A DNA stretch of 34,699 nt from Clostridiales bacterium UBA6388 (GCA_002437575.1 DJQK01000010.1:1-34699); one strand, 5' to 3'. Positions 22,418-30,661 are shown, numbered from the stretch's first letter. Made by a program: numbers and translations. Notes: generated by a model from the letters alone, not told the origin.

Positions 22418-23365
22418 TTAACCCTTGACCAGTTCGCGCGCGACTGCCTCCACGTGCTCGGCGCTGAGGCCAAACTGCTTGAGAAGCGCGGCAGCGGGGC
22501 CGGAATGGCCGAAGACATCGTTCACGCCGATGCGGCGCAGCGTCGTGGGGCAGTGTTCACCGAGCACAGCCGCGACTGCCTCGCCGAGGCCGCCGATGAT
22601 GTTGTGCTCTTCGCAGGTGATGACCTTGCCGCATTCCTTTGCCGCCTTCAGAACGATCTGTTCGTCGAGGGGCTTGATGGTGCAGATGTTGATGACGCGG
22701 GCGTGGATGCCGTCTTTGGCGAGGTTTTCCGCAGCCGTCAGGGCTTCTGCGACCATGAGGCCCGTTGCGATGATGGCGACGTCATTGCCGTCCGTGAGCT
22801 GTTCGCCCTTGCCGAGCTCGAAGGTGTAAGCTTGCGCGTCATGGAACACCGGCGTGGCCAGACGGCCGAAGCGGATATAGACCGGGCCTTTGTACGCATA
22901 GGCTGCCTTCACGGCGGCTCTAGCCTCGACATCGTCGCTCGGAGACAGAACCACCATACCGGGGATGGAGCGCATCAGCGCAAAATCCTCGCAGCACTGG
23001 TGGCTCGCGCCGTCTTCGCCGACGGAAATGCCGCCGTGCGTCGCTGCGATCTTCACGTTCAGGTGCGGGTAGCCGACAGAGTTGCGGATCTGCTCAAAGG
23101 CTCTGCCCGCGGCAAACATCGCAAAGCTGCTGGCAAAGGGCACAAGGCCCATCGTAGATAAACCGGCCGCTGCGCCCACCATGTTGCACTCGGCGATGCC
23201 GCAGTCAAAATGCCGGTCGGGGAAGGCTTTTTTGAAAATGCCGGTCTTGGTGGCGGCGGCCAGGTCAGCGTCCAGCACGACCAGATCGTCCGCGCCGCTC
23301 TGCGCCAGCTCTACGAGCGCGTTGCCGTAGCTGTCCCGGGTCGCGATTTTCTTCACTTCGCTCAT
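22418..23365 (-). CDS. Transketolase, C-terminal subunit
   Basis: 315 residues. It carries the pyrimidine-binding and C-terminal domains of transketolase in a separate chain. Recognisable motifs are LVVLDADLAAATKTGIF, HFDCGIAECNMVGAAAGLS, THGGISVGEDGASHQCCEDF and the C-terminal EEHNIIGGLGEAVAAVL. Glu in IAECN corresponds to the residue that activates thiamine diphosphate. The start overlaps the stop of the N-terminal subunit gene by four bases (ATGA), so translation is coupled and equal amounts are expected. It acts in the non-oxidative pentose phosphate pathway. Split transketolases are common in Clostridia and archaea. Confidence 0.94.
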   Translation of the reverse strand: MSEVKKIATRDSYGNALVELAQSGADDLVVLDADLAAATKTGIFKKAFPDRHFDCGIAECNMVGAAAGLSTMGLVPFASSFAMFAAGRAFEQIRNSVGYPHLNVKIAATHGGISVGEDGASHQCCEDFALMRSIPGMVVLSPSDDVEARAAVKAAYAYKGPVYIRFGRLATPVFHDAQAYTFELGKGEQLTDGNDVAIIATGLMVAEALTAAENLAKDGIHARVINICTIKPLDEQIVLKAAKECGKVITCEEHNIIGGLGEAVAAVLGEHCPTTLRRIGVNDVFGHSGPAAALLKQFGLSAEHVEAVARELVKG

Positions 23366-24210
23366 TTCGCTGCCTCCAGTTCTGCCATGGCCGCATTCAG
23401 CTCTTCCATAGCCAGTTTGTATTCTTCGTCATTGGGCGCTTTGCCGTGCCAGCCGACCTGATTTTCCATGAAGCTGACGCCCTTTCCCTTGACGGTGTGC
23501 ATCAGGATGCAGGTGGGCTTGCCGGTGCAGGCGTGGAAGGCGGCAAAGGCCTGTTCCATCTGGTCAAAGTCATGGCCGTCGATCGAGATCGTCTGGAAGC
23601 CGAAGGCCTTCGCCTTTTCATCCACCGGCGCGGTGTTCATCACGTCGCAGGTGCGGCCGTCGATCTGCAAGCCGTTGAGGTCGACGATCATGCAGAAATT
23701 GTCGAGCTTGTAGTGCGCGGCAAAGAGCATTGCCTCCCAGACCTCGCCCTCGGCGATCTCGCCGTCTCCGAGCAGGGTGTAGACGTTCACGTCCTCGAGC
23801 AGGAATTTTGCGCCCTTGGCCATGCCCGCTGCGGCGGAAATGCCCTGACCGAGGCTGCCGGTGGACATATCGACGCCGGGGACGGTGTTCATGTTGGGGT
23901 GGCCCTGAAGATAGCTGTCAATGTGCCGCAGTGTCAGAAGATCCTTCACCGGGAAAAATCCGCGCTCTGCCAGCGCAGCGTAAAGGCCCGGCGCCGTGTG
24001 GCCCTTGGACAGGACAAACCGGTCGCGCTTGGGGTCTTTCGGGTTTTGGGGGTCAATTCGCAGTTCGCCGTTATACAGGTAAGCAAACAGATCCGCCGCG
24101 GAAAGGCTTCCGCCGGGATGGCCGGCCTTGGCTGCATGGGTCGACGCGACGACGCCCATACGGATCCGGCAGGCCTTCTTTTTCAATGCAAGCTTCATTT
24201 CCTCTGTCAA
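23362..24210 (-). CDS. Transketolase, N-terminal subunit
   Basis: 282 residues. It holds the diphosphate-binding domain of transketolase: AGHPGGSLSAADLFAYLY, FVLSKGHTAPGLYAALAERG and the thiamine diphosphate motif GDGEIAEGEVWEAMLFAAH with the following Asn of KLDN. The start is TTG 24210 (AAGGAAGG eight bases upstream). An ATG four codons in is too close to the next purine-rich stretch to be preferred, but it remains possible. With the C-terminal subunit it makes the full enzyme that moves two-carbon units between sugar phosphates. Confidence 0.93.
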   Translation of the reverse strand: MTEEMKLALKKKACRIRMGVVASTHAAKAGHPGGSLSAADLFAYLYNGELRIDPQNPKDPKRDRFVLSKGHTAPGLYAALAERGFFPVKDLLTLRHIDSYLQGHPNMNTVPGVDMSTGSLGQGISAAAGMAKGAKFLLEDVNVYTLLGDGEIAEGEVWEAMLFAAHYKLDNFCMIVDLNGLQIDGRTCDVMNTAPVDEKAKAFGFQTISIDGHDFDQMEQAFAAFHACTGKPTCILMHTVKGKGVSFMENQVGWHGKAPNDEEYKLAMEELNAAMAELEAAK

Positions 24211-24262
24211 AGAAACGCACCTTCCTTTTCACGTTTGTTTTCCGTTGTCTTCCGGACAAGCC

Positions 24263-24274
24263 GCGCATATGCGC
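24263..24274. promoter_or_regulatory. Palindrome in the transketolase leader
   Basis: GCGCATATGCGC is a perfect 12-bp palindrome between the predicted start site and the transketolase start codon. It may be an operator, but a 12-mer palindrome of this kind can arise by chance. Confidence 0.25.
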
Positions 24275-24290
24275 TTTTTTGTCTTTGTGT

Positions 24291-24319
24291 ATTTTACTAT
24301 AAGAACGGATTTCATGCAA
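24291..24319 (-). promoter_or_regulatory. Sigma-A promoter of the transketolase operon
   Basis: Minus strand: -35 TTGCAT (24314-24319), a 17-base spacer and -10 TAAAAT (24291-24296). The predicted start is near 24284, about 74 bases before the TTG start codon. Confidence 0.65.
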
Positions 24320-24439
24320 GCGCCGAATTGCAAAATGCGCAGCGGAAGTTATAACCTTTGGTTACTCGCGCGGACGTCTTCCGTGCCGTATACTGCGTAT
24401 ATAGAAGATCCCAAGTTTTATAAGACAGGAGAGATTTCC

Positions 24440-25273
24440 ATGAAAAAATGGCTTCGCTTGCTTGCTTTGTGCATGGCGCTGGTGCTGGCGCTGCTTTTGT
24501 ACGCCTGCGCTTCGGAAGATGCCGAAGCCGAGACCGCCCCGACTGAGATCCTGACGCCCGACACCGCGCCCGAAGAAGACGGCCTCGGCGGCGACACGTC
24601 CGACTGGGCCAACTACTACGGCACGAGCGAATTTGCGGGCAGCTATGTCTGCGTTTGCGACGGCGCCGAGTGGTACGCCCTCAACATTTATGACGACGAC
24701 AGCTGGGATCTTTTTGGCGACAACGCCGCGCTCACCGGCCGCATCGAGTGGGACGAAGCGAACGAGGCGTACTACGCCTACAACGACGCCGACGGCTCGG
24801 GCTGTATGTTCCGCAGGGAAGACGACGGCACGGTCTATATGGCCGCCTACGGCTATTTTGAACCCGAAGACGGCTCTGTCCCCCAGAACGAAGACGCAGG
24901 CGGCGAGGGCGAGTATGTGCAATATGAGGATGAAGACGGCTATCAGATCGAGTCTCCGGACGGTGACTACATTGACGACGAATTTCACGTCGACATTTCG
25001 TCCTTTGAAGGCACGTGGTACTATGACGGCGATCCTTCCTCCGACCGCTTCATCGAGATCGACGCCTATGGCGGCTGGTACTGCTATGGCCGGTCCGCGG
25101 GCGACGCCGAGGCCTCCGAGCTCGACTGCGGCACGCTCACCATTGCAGAGGGCGAAACGAGCGCGTATTACGCCGAATCGTACTGGTATGACGGCGTGAG
25201 CTACCGCGTGTTTGACTTTGACACCGGCGTTCTCGTCTGGGACAAGGAAGGCACGTTCTACCGTATGGAGTGA
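24440..25273 (+). CDS. Acidic lipoprotein of unknown function, first of a pair
   Basis: 277 residues. The N-terminal MKKWLRLLALCMALVLALLL with YAC (Cys23) is a lipoprotein signal peptide; Tyr at position -2 of the lipobox is unusual. The mature part is very rich in Asp, Glu, Gly and Tyr. It contains two similar modules of beta-strand pattern, each with an extracellular-looking segment (AGSYVCVCDGAEWYALNIYD near 62-82 and EGTWYYDGDPSSDRFIEIDA near 190-210), each followed by Trp/Tyr-rich strands. This resembles small beta-barrel lipoproteins that sense or bind ligands at the surface. ATG 24440 follows ACAGGAGAGATTTCC. I do not recognise a named family. The next gene is a related-looking lipoprotein, so the two may act together. 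Confidence 0.8.
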   Translation: MKKWLRLLALCMALVLALLLYACASEDAEAETAPTEILTPDTAPEEDGLGGDTSDWANYYGTSEFAGSYVCVCDGAEWYALNIYDDDSWDLFGDNAALTGRIEWDEANEAYYAYNDADGSGCMFRREDDGTVYMAAYGYFEPEDGSVPQNEDAGGEGEYVQYEDEDGYQIESPDGDYIDDEFHVDISSFEGTWYYDGDPSSDRFIEIDAYGGWYCYGRSAGDAEASELDCGTLTIAEGETSAYYAESYWYDGVSYRVFDFDTGVLVWDKEGTFYRME

Positions 25274-25294
25274 TTTTTCGAAGGAGGCGCTGCA

Positions 25295-26140
25295 TTGAAA
25301 AACCAAATGCGCATTCTCGCGCTTCTGCTTTCGCTGCTGCTTATTTTGAGCCTCGCGGCCTGTGCCGGTCCGGCGGAAGAAGCCGCTCCCATTGAGGAAA
25401 TCGATACGGCCGAAGAAGAAACGCTTTCGCCCGATACGGAAGAGGAAGACCCCTATTGGGCCGAGCTCGACGCGCAGATCGAGCAGGAGCGCTATGAACG
25501 CGAGCACTGGTACGAGTTTGCCGAAAGCTGCGCCGCAGGCACGATCGAGCAGGACGGCGTCGCGGTCGACGTGCGCGTATACGTGAACGAAGACGGTTTC
25601 GCGTTCTGCTATGACGAGGCAGATGGGCACGAGCTTTTTGAGACCGCACCGTTTCCCTACACGCTGACGGACGCGCAGGAGGATTTGACCGACGTGTCGT
25701 TTGAAGACTTGAACGGCGACGGCAACAGCGACATCACGGCCACGTTCCATCACAGCGGCGCAGGCGACCGCACCGAGGTCTGGCTTTGGGACACCGGCGA
25801 GCTTGCTTTCGTCTACAGTGAAGCAGGCAGCGTCTACGACGACCACGGGCAGGGCGAGATCACCCGCGCCGAAGAGCAGAACGCGCTCGAACCCTACGTC
25901 GGTCTCTGGAAGGAGGACTCGCAGGCGCTGTATCTTCGCGTCCATGAAGACAACACGTGGGAAAGCTACGACGAGCTCGGCATCATCCACGAAGGCACGT
26001 GCTATGCAGACGATGGCGAACTCGACCTCTACATCGCAGACCTCGGCGGGATCTCCGGCATCTTTCTGGAGCTCCAGGACGACGGCAGCCTCCTGCATAA
26101 AGACAGCGGCAACCACTTCGTCCGCGAAGGGGAAGGCTGA
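25295..26140 (+). CDS. Acidic lipoprotein of unknown function, second of a pair
   Basis: 281 residues starting at TTG 25295, with AAGGAGGCGCTGCA upstream. The signal peptide (RILALLLSLLLILSLAAC) anchors at Cys23. An acidic linker follows (about 24-60). DLNGDGNSDI, a calcium-loop-like motif of FG-GAP/VCBS or EF-hand kind, occurs near residue 141. The C-terminal part (YVGLWKEDSQALYLRVHEDN, then ELDLYIADLGGISGIFLELQ) has the same strand-rich style as the previous protein (EGTWYYDGD..FIEID). The stop of the previous gene is 21 bases upstream, so they form an operon. Function unknown; surface location is the safe statement. Confidence 0.8.
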   Translation: MKNQMRILALLLSLLLILSLAACAGPAEEAAPIEEIDTAEEETLSPDTEEEDPYWAELDAQIEQERYEREHWYEFAESCAAGTIEQDGVAVDVRVYVNEDGFAFCYDEADGHELFETAPFPYTLTDAQEDLTDVSFEDLNGDGNSDITATFHHSGAGDRTEVWLWDTGELAFVYSEAGSVYDDHGQGEITRAEEQNALEPYVGLWKEDSQALYLRVHEDNTWESYDELGIIHEGTCYADDGELDLYIADLGGISGIFLELQDDGSLLHKDSGNHFVREGEG

Positions 26141-26158
26141 GAGAACAAGGATATGCGA

Positions 26159-26322
26159 AAGGGGCTGTCTCAAAACGACCTTTTGGGTGTAACTTCCAAA
26201 AATAAAGGCATACGAACTCTGCTTTTTAATTGAGTTCGTATGCCTTTTCTAACTTTAAAAAAAGGGAAATGCCCTTAAATGCGAATTTAAGTTAAATTAT
26301 TCCTGATTTGAGACAGCCCCTT
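26159..26322. mobile_element. MITE-like element with 16-bp terminal inverted repeats
   Basis: The ends are AAGGGGCTGTCTCAAA (26159-26174) and its exact reverse complement (26307-26322). The GGGGCTGTCTCAAA type is known from ends of IS1182-like and related elements of Firmicutes. The inside has no gene and is far richer in A and T than the flanks. It contains a long stem (GGCATACGAACTC / GAGTTCGTATGCC, 26207-26244 or so) and a 7-bp hairpin CTTAAAT-GCGA-ATTTAAG near 26274-26291. It sits between convergent genes and may also stop transcription from both sides. No clear target-site duplication is seen. Confidence 0.75.
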
Positions 26323-26329
26323 CTTTTTG

Positions 26330-27991
26330 TTATTCTACCGAGTAGAAAACGCCATCGATCGTGACGCCGGTCACCTCCGCGGGGTCAATGGCCGCCGTGA
26401 AAAGTCCCTCCCAGACGAGCTTTTCTTCCGTACCGCTCATGTGCAGCCGCGCAAGTCCGAATGTTCCGAAATTTTCGTTCCGGCAAAGCGCCTGCACTGT
26501 TCCATCCCGGAAGGAAAGCGAGACCTCAGGAAATTCTCTTCCGTCCACATTTCCACCGCGCATATCCTCCAGCCGGAATGTCAGCGGTGTCAGGATAACG
26601 CGGTACGCTCCACCTTCGGCGCGGACGCTTCCCTGCAAAACTGGGCCAAGCGTTTCGCAGAAAAGATCATAGCTGTGCGTGCTTGTGTCGCCTGGCTCCA
26701 AAATGTCCAGAATCTGTGCGTCCAGAACATCCCCTTCCGCAAACGGCGTTCCGTTTCCGGTGCACCAGAGAAGATACCGGCAAGCATCCTCTCCGTTCTC
26801 GACCAACGTGCTTCCGAACGAGCCTGTTCCCGCCGTCTGGTTGCTGAGCGCCGCCGACCACTGCGGCATCGTTTCCCCCATATGCGCCGCGCCGTAGTCC
26901 GTTCTGGGCTCCACCCGCACGATCGCGCACGCGGCGTTCTCATCGGCCGTTACGGATTCCAGCGTGAACGCATAGTCCTGCGTCTGCGCGGTCGTGCCGA
27001 AGCGCGGTGCGGTTTGCTCCACTGCCGTCTCTTCCGGTGTCAGTTCAGGCAGCTCGTAATCCAGACCGTCATAGTGAAGCGTCCGGAAGCTGAACGGCGT
27101 CTGCTTTGTAAACGCCCATTCCAGCCGGAACGTGCCGTCCGCTTCCGTTTCACATCTGACCAGATACCCCTGTAAGTCCCATTCCGGCTGGACCTGTACG
27201 CTGTCATAGAGCTCGATGGAAAAGCCGGAGAAATCGAGTGTTCCGCTTTTCACAGGCTCGCTTCCCGCGCCGCAGTTCCCTTCCACGTAGAGAGAAACCT
27301 GCGTAAAGACAGCCCGCTTCAGCGTTCCGGACGAGAATTCCGTCTCCGCGCCTGCCTCTGCCGCTTCTACCGGCACGTGCAGAAGCTCTGTCTGCGTTTC
27401 GCCGTCTGTCAAATAAACCGCAGCCTCTTTTCCGGCCTCCAACGGCTCATCCAGCGGCGCACAGAGCACATAGCGTGGGTCTTCCGCGTCCAAAGAAAGC
27501 ATCTGCACGGCGTCAAATCCTGAAAGCCCGAGCTTGAGCCCGGATTTCTGAAACGCCGGAACGCTTTCTTCCGTCCGGGAGCAATCGACTGTTACAGAAA
27601 GAAGCGTCTTTGTCGCGTATGCGCTTACCGGCGTAATCTGATAGTCTCCGGCCTTCGCGGCGGGCGTGTGTTCGGCGTCCTTCTGCTCAGCTGGATATGC
27701 TTCAACCGTCTTTGTGTGCTCGGCCAGTTCCGCGCCCTTTGCGCCGAAAATGGCGGTAAAATCAATCAGTCCAAGCTTCTGCGCGGCAAACGCGCTTGTA
27801 CAGAGCACTGCCGCCGCAGCTGCCGCGGCAAGAACGCAACGCAATGTGCGGTGCGGCGCACGCGTTTTCGTCTGCGCGTGAACAAATTGAAGCGTTTTTT
27901 CCGTGATACCGGAAATCCGTTCCGGCGCAAGTGCTTCCACCGGAAGCTCCGGCATATCCATGCAGCTGAGCAATTGATCGATTCTATTCAT
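26330..27991 (-). CDS. Membrane-anchored anti-sigma-like protein (DUF4179-type)
   Basis: 553 residues from ATG 27991 (GGGAGGG seven bases upstream); TTG 27997 in the same frame is too close to the ribosome binding site. Residues 1-49 form a short cytoplasmic domain, followed by one membrane helix (about 50-70, LRCVLAAAAAAAVLCTSAFA) and a large extracellular part. In this the segment after the helix (QKLGLIDFTAIFGAKGAELA) and the Ig-like strands resemble proteins annotated as DUF4179, which in Firmicutes follow ECF sigma genes. The start overlaps the sigma gene stop by eight bases, so it is probably the anti-sigma partner that keeps the sigma factor inactive until an envelope signal arrives. 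The extracellular part is much larger than in typical anti-sigma factors. Confidence 0.8.
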   Translation of the reverse strand: MNRIDQLLSCMDMPELPVEALAPERISGITEKTLQFVHAQTKTRAPHRTLRCVLAAAAAAAVLCTSAFAAQKLGLIDFTAIFGAKGAELAEHTKTVEAYPAEQKDAEHTPAAKAGDYQITPVSAYATKTLLSVTVDCSRTEESVPAFQKSGLKLGLSGFDAVQMLSLDAEDPRYVLCAPLDEPLEAGKEAAVYLTDGETQTELLHVPVEAAEAGAETEFSSGTLKRAVFTQVSLYVEGNCGAGSEPVKSGTLDFSGFSIELYDSVQVQPEWDLQGYLVRCETEADGTFRLEWAFTKQTPFSFRTLHYDGLDYELPELTPEETAVEQTAPRFGTTAQTQDYAFTLESVTADENAACAIVRVEPRTDYGAAHMGETMPQWSAALSNQTAGTGSFGSTLVENGEDACRYLLWCTGNGTPFAEGDVLDAQILDILEPGDTSTHSYDLFCETLGPVLQGSVRAEGGAYRVILTPLTFRLEDMRGGNVDGREFPEVSLSFRDGTVQALCRNENFGTFGLARLHMSGTEEKLVWEGLFTAAIDPAEVTGVTIDGVFYSVE

Positions 27992-28526
27992 ATACAAACC
28001 CTCCCCGATTCAGTTCTTTTCGGATGGTCTCCCTGCTTCGCATCAGCCGCATCCGCACCGCCGCAGCCGTCATATCCATTGCCGCAGCGATTTCCGGCGT
28101 GCTCTGGCAGAGATCATAATAGCGTACGATGATTGCGCGGTCGGTTTTGGAAAGCTTGCTGACCGCGCGGCGAAGCTGACCTGCCCGTTCGCCCTTTGCC
28201 GCCTCTTCCAGCAAAACGTCTTCCTCCGTGCCCATCGTCTCGTCGAGCGGCACATCGAGCCTGTTTTTCCGGAGCCTGTCGACCGTTTTGTTTCGCGCCA
28301 CACTGCCGAGCCACGAGCGCAGACGCCCGGTCCGGATGGTGCGGCAGGACTGCCAGAGCGTAAAAAAGACGTTCGAGGCCAGCTCGTCCTCATCCTCCGG
28401 CCGCAGCTGTCCGCGGCTTTTGTTGTGAATAACGGTGATGACATACGCGCTGTATTGCGCGATCACCGCCGTCAGCGCCTGTTCGTCTCCCCGGCGCAGG
28501 CGGGATAACATCTCCTGTTCGTCCAT
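27984..28526 (-). CDS. ECF-type RNA polymerase sigma factor
   Basis: 180 residues. Sigma region 2 spans about 20-88, with ELASNVFFTLWQSC and the core-binding and -10 recognising WLGSVARNKTVDRLRK. Region 4 spans about 115-172, with LSKTDRAIIVRYYDL and a helix-turn-helix (TPEIAAAMDMTAAAVRMRLM). No further domains. The start follows GGGGAGGAAGCCT. It overlaps the downstream anti-sigma-like gene by eight bases, the usual arrangement of a sigma/anti-sigma pair. It likely answers to envelope or surface stress and activates its own operon. Confidence 0.92.
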   Translation of the reverse strand: MDEQEMLSRLRRGDEQALTAVIAQYSAYVITVIHNKSRGQLRPEDEDELASNVFFTLWQSCRTIRTGRLRSWLGSVARNKTVDRLRKNRLDVPLDETMGTEEDVLLEEAAKGERAGQLRRAVSKLSKTDRAIIVRYYDLCQSTPEIAAAMDMTAAAVRMRLMRSRETIRKELNRGGFVYE

Positions 28527-28547
28527 AGGCTTCCTCCCCTGTTGATT

Positions 28548-28590
28548 TGTCAGCTGACACTCCTATAGTCGTATAAACCCAAAAAACAAT
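28548..28590 (-). promoter_or_regulatory. Control region of the ECF sigma operon
   Basis: TGTCAGCTGACA (28548-28559) is a perfect 12-bp palindrome 22-33 bases before the sigma start codon. Upstream on the minus strand lies TTTATACGACTATAGGAG, which could hold a sigma-A -10 (TATAGG, with TTGTTT 16 bases upstream) or an ECF-type -10 element (CGACTA). Neither reading is certain. Confidence 0.35.
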
Positions 28591-28609
28591 AACAGAAATT
28601 GCGCAGAAA

Positions 28610-28634
28610 AGCCCGGACGCAGTGTGTCCGGGCT
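28610..28634 (-). terminator. Terminator after the YbaK/ProX-type gene
   Basis: AGCCCGGAC and GTCCGGGCT form a 9-bp stem with a GCAGTGT loop. On the minus strand TTTTC follows. It lies 4 bases after the stop of the deacylase gene. Confidence 0.8.
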
Positions 28635-28638
28635 CTCC

Positions 28639-29196
28639 TTATTCCTCCTGCGCCTCTGGAAGATCGACGATGATCGCCTCGTGATGCACAGCGGGCAAAA
28701 GCTTTTCCGTTAAGTCCTTCGTCGAGATGGCAAGCGTCGACGAGTTGATCACCGGGTGGCAGCCGAAGCGTTCGTCCTCCAGAACGGGCTTGTCGATGAC
28801 GAGCTGGACGGCGTTTTCCGTGTCGTTCATCAGACCCAGCACGCTCACAGAGCCCGGCGTGATGTTGAGGTATTTCAGCATATCCTCCGGCGAGGCAAAC
28901 GACAGCCGCGCCACACCGAGCTGCTTCGATAAGTCCTTCGTCTTGAAGACCTTCTCGCCCGGCATCATGAGCAGATAAAAGCTCGTCTTCTGCCGGTTGC
29001 AGAGAAACAGGTTCTTGCAGATCTTCTCGCCCAGAATTTTCTCCACCGCCTCGCACGCTTCGATCGTGTCGGCAAAGTCGTGGTCGACTCTGGTGTAGGA
29101 AATGCCGAGCGAATCGAGAAGATCATAACAGGCCGTTTCCTTGGCAAGACGCGACGCGCAGTCGTCAGGCCGGCCGGTATACAGTACGTTTTTCAT
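28639..29196 (-). CDS. YbaK/ProX-type prolyl-tRNA editing deacylase-like protein
   Basis: 185 residues. The protein is made almost only of the YbaK/aminoacyl-tRNA editing domain. Motifs of the ProXp-ala/PrdX group include LDSLGISYTRVDHD, AVEKILGEKICKNLFLCNRQ, KTSFYLLMMPGEKVFKTKDL and the GSVSVLGLMNDTENAVQLVI / HPVINSSTLAIST active-site region. Such free-standing enzymes remove alanine (or similar) wrongly attached to tRNA-Pro. ATG 29196 is chosen because the MKNVLYTG start fits the domain; the longer frame upstream lies inside the preceding gene. It begins four bases after the LCP gene stop and uses GGGG in that gene's end, so translation is coupled. Confidence 0.88.
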   Translation of the reverse strand: MKNVLYTGRPDDCASRLAKETACYDLLDSLGISYTRVDHDFADTIEACEAVEKILGEKICKNLFLCNRQKTSFYLLMMPGEKVFKTKDLSKQLGVARLSFASPEDMLKYLNITPGSVSVLGLMNDTENAVQLVIDKPVLEDERFGCHPVINSSTLAISTKDLTEKLLPAVHHEAIIVDLPEAQEE

Positions 29197-29200
29197 TGGT

Positions 29201-30661
29201 TTACCCCACACGGATATAAAGATTCGAGACCGCGACGGCCTGTTCATAGGGATTGCAGCAGGCGTTGACCGTCTGGCACACACCCGCGGCGTCGAGCACA
29301 TAGTAAGACCCGCCCGCAATGTAGCTGGGCTCGCCCGGAAGCGTCTGGGTCCGGATCTCTCCCCGGCTGCAAAGAAGCGCGCTTTCACAAAGCCACACGA
29401 GCTCTCTTGCCGACAGATCTGTCTGCGACGCGTCCAGGATCAGCTTCAGGGCCGCCGGAAGATGGATGAGCCCCTTGAAGCCCGTCCACTGGTGAATGGC
29501 CGCAGACAAAAACGAGCGCTGCGTTTCGACCCTGCCCAGGTCCTGCATCGCGTAGCCCGAGCGGAAGCGCACGACCTGCATGGCCTGTTCGCCGGTTAAA
29601 TGCTGTTCGCCTGCGGAAATATCGATCGTGAGGCCCTGACTGGGATCCGTGTAGTGCATATCCATGGGAACGTCAAAGGTGACCCCTCCCATCGTGTCGA
29701 CGAGCGCTTCAAAGCACGAAAGATCGACCAGCACGTAGCCGTCGGGCGCAAAGCCGATGATCTCCGTCACGCGCTTGAGAAGCTCCTGCATTCCCGCCTC
29801 GCCGCCGGAGGCCCAGCCGTAGGCCGAGTTGATCTTCGGGACCGCATATTCGCAGTAGATCAGCGTGTCACGAGGAATGGAGACAAGGCTCATCGTCCCC
29901 GACGCGCGGTCCACAGAAAAGAGCATCATCGTGTCCGTCCGGTAGCCGCCCTCGTCGGTGCCCGCGATCAAAATCGTCGCGCAGCCCGCCTTCCGTGCGC
30001 CCAAGCCCAGCTCCGCCTCCGGCTGCTTTGCAAGCAGAAAATGCACGCCGGAAAGCAGAACCGCCAGCACCAGAACGATCGCAAGTACAGCTTTGAGGAA
30101 ACCGCCGCCGCGCGTTTTTTTCGGCTTTTTCGCGGGCTGCTGCTCGAGCTCGCGCTGGCGCAGCAATTCCCGGTGTTCCTCGGTCTCGGGCTCAACGCCC
30201 TGCTCATAGAGCCACTTGGCATATTCCTCGTCCGAACGCGGGGGATTTTTGACTGTTTCTGCGGTCTTTTTGTTCCGGCTTTCGAGCTTTCGCATCACAC
30301 GCTCTTCTTCCTTGTCCCGCGCCTGCCGCTGCAAGTCGCGCTTTTGCCGCTCGGCCTCCCGCGCACGGTCGTTTTCCGCGCGCCGCGCCACCTGATAGGC
30401 GCTTTTCGACTGCTCATAGGCCGTCGGCGGGGTGTAAATGCCCTCGTCGGCAAAGCTTGACGCGTCGTCATAAAACTTTTCAAAGTCGATGCTGACGTCG
30501 CCGGCCGTCATGGGTGCGGAAGCTTCGTCCGCCGGCTGCGGCGCGTCAAAGCGATCCTGCGCGTCAGACGGCGCGGCCTGCTCTTCTCCCAGAAGCTCCT
30601 TGACCTCGCTCAAAAGCGCGTCAAGCTCGCGGTCCTGTTCAGAAACGCTGTGGTCATCCAT
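29201..30661 (-). CDS. LytR-CpsA-Psr (LCP) family protein with long charged N-terminus
   Basis: 486 residues from ATG 30661 (AAGGGAG nine bases upstream). Residues 1-187 are a cytoplasmic, highly charged stretch. Part of it (about 85-135, RRAENDRAREAERQKRDLQR) likely forms a coiled coil. One membrane helix (about 188-210) follows, then the extracellular LCP domain with GTDEGGYRTDTMMLFSVD and SIPRDTLIYCEY, the phospho-lipid binding core, and Arg-rich RFRSGYAMQDLGRVETQRSF later. LCP enzymes transfer glycopolymers such as teichoic acid or capsule from lipid carriers to peptidoglycan. The long cytoplasmic part is unusual for the family. The deacylase gene follows directly. Confidence 0.9.
   Translation of the reverse strand: MDDHSVSEQDRELDALLSEVKELLGEEQAAPSDAQDRFDAPQPADEASAPMTAGDVSIDFEKFYDDASSFADEGIYTPPTAYEQSKSAYQVARRAENDRAREAERQKRDLQRQARDKEEERVMRKLESRNKKTAETVKNPPRSDEEYAKWLYEQGVEPETEEHRELLRQRELEQQPAKKPKKTRGGGFLKAVLAIVLVLAVLLSGVHFLLAKQPEAELGLGARKAGCATILIAGTDEGGYRTDTMMLFSVDRASGTMSLVSIPRDTLIYCEYAVPKINSAYGWASGGEAGMQELLKRVTEIIGFAPDGYVLVDLSCFEALVDTMGGVTFDVPMDMHYTDPSQGLTIDISAGEQHLTGEQAMQVVRFRSGYAMQDLGRVETQRSFLSAAIHQWTGFKGLIHLPAALKLILDASQTDLSARELVWLCESALLCSRGEIRTQTLPGEPSYIAGGSYYVLDAAGVCQTVNACCNPYEQAVAVSNLYIRVG

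Noticed and set aside
24362..26173. 603-codon minus-strand frame opposite the two lipoprotein genes.
   Set aside because: Antisense of Asp/Glu-rich codons gives a Val/Phe-rich shadow; the plus-strand frames have lipoprotein signal peptides and ribosome binding sites.
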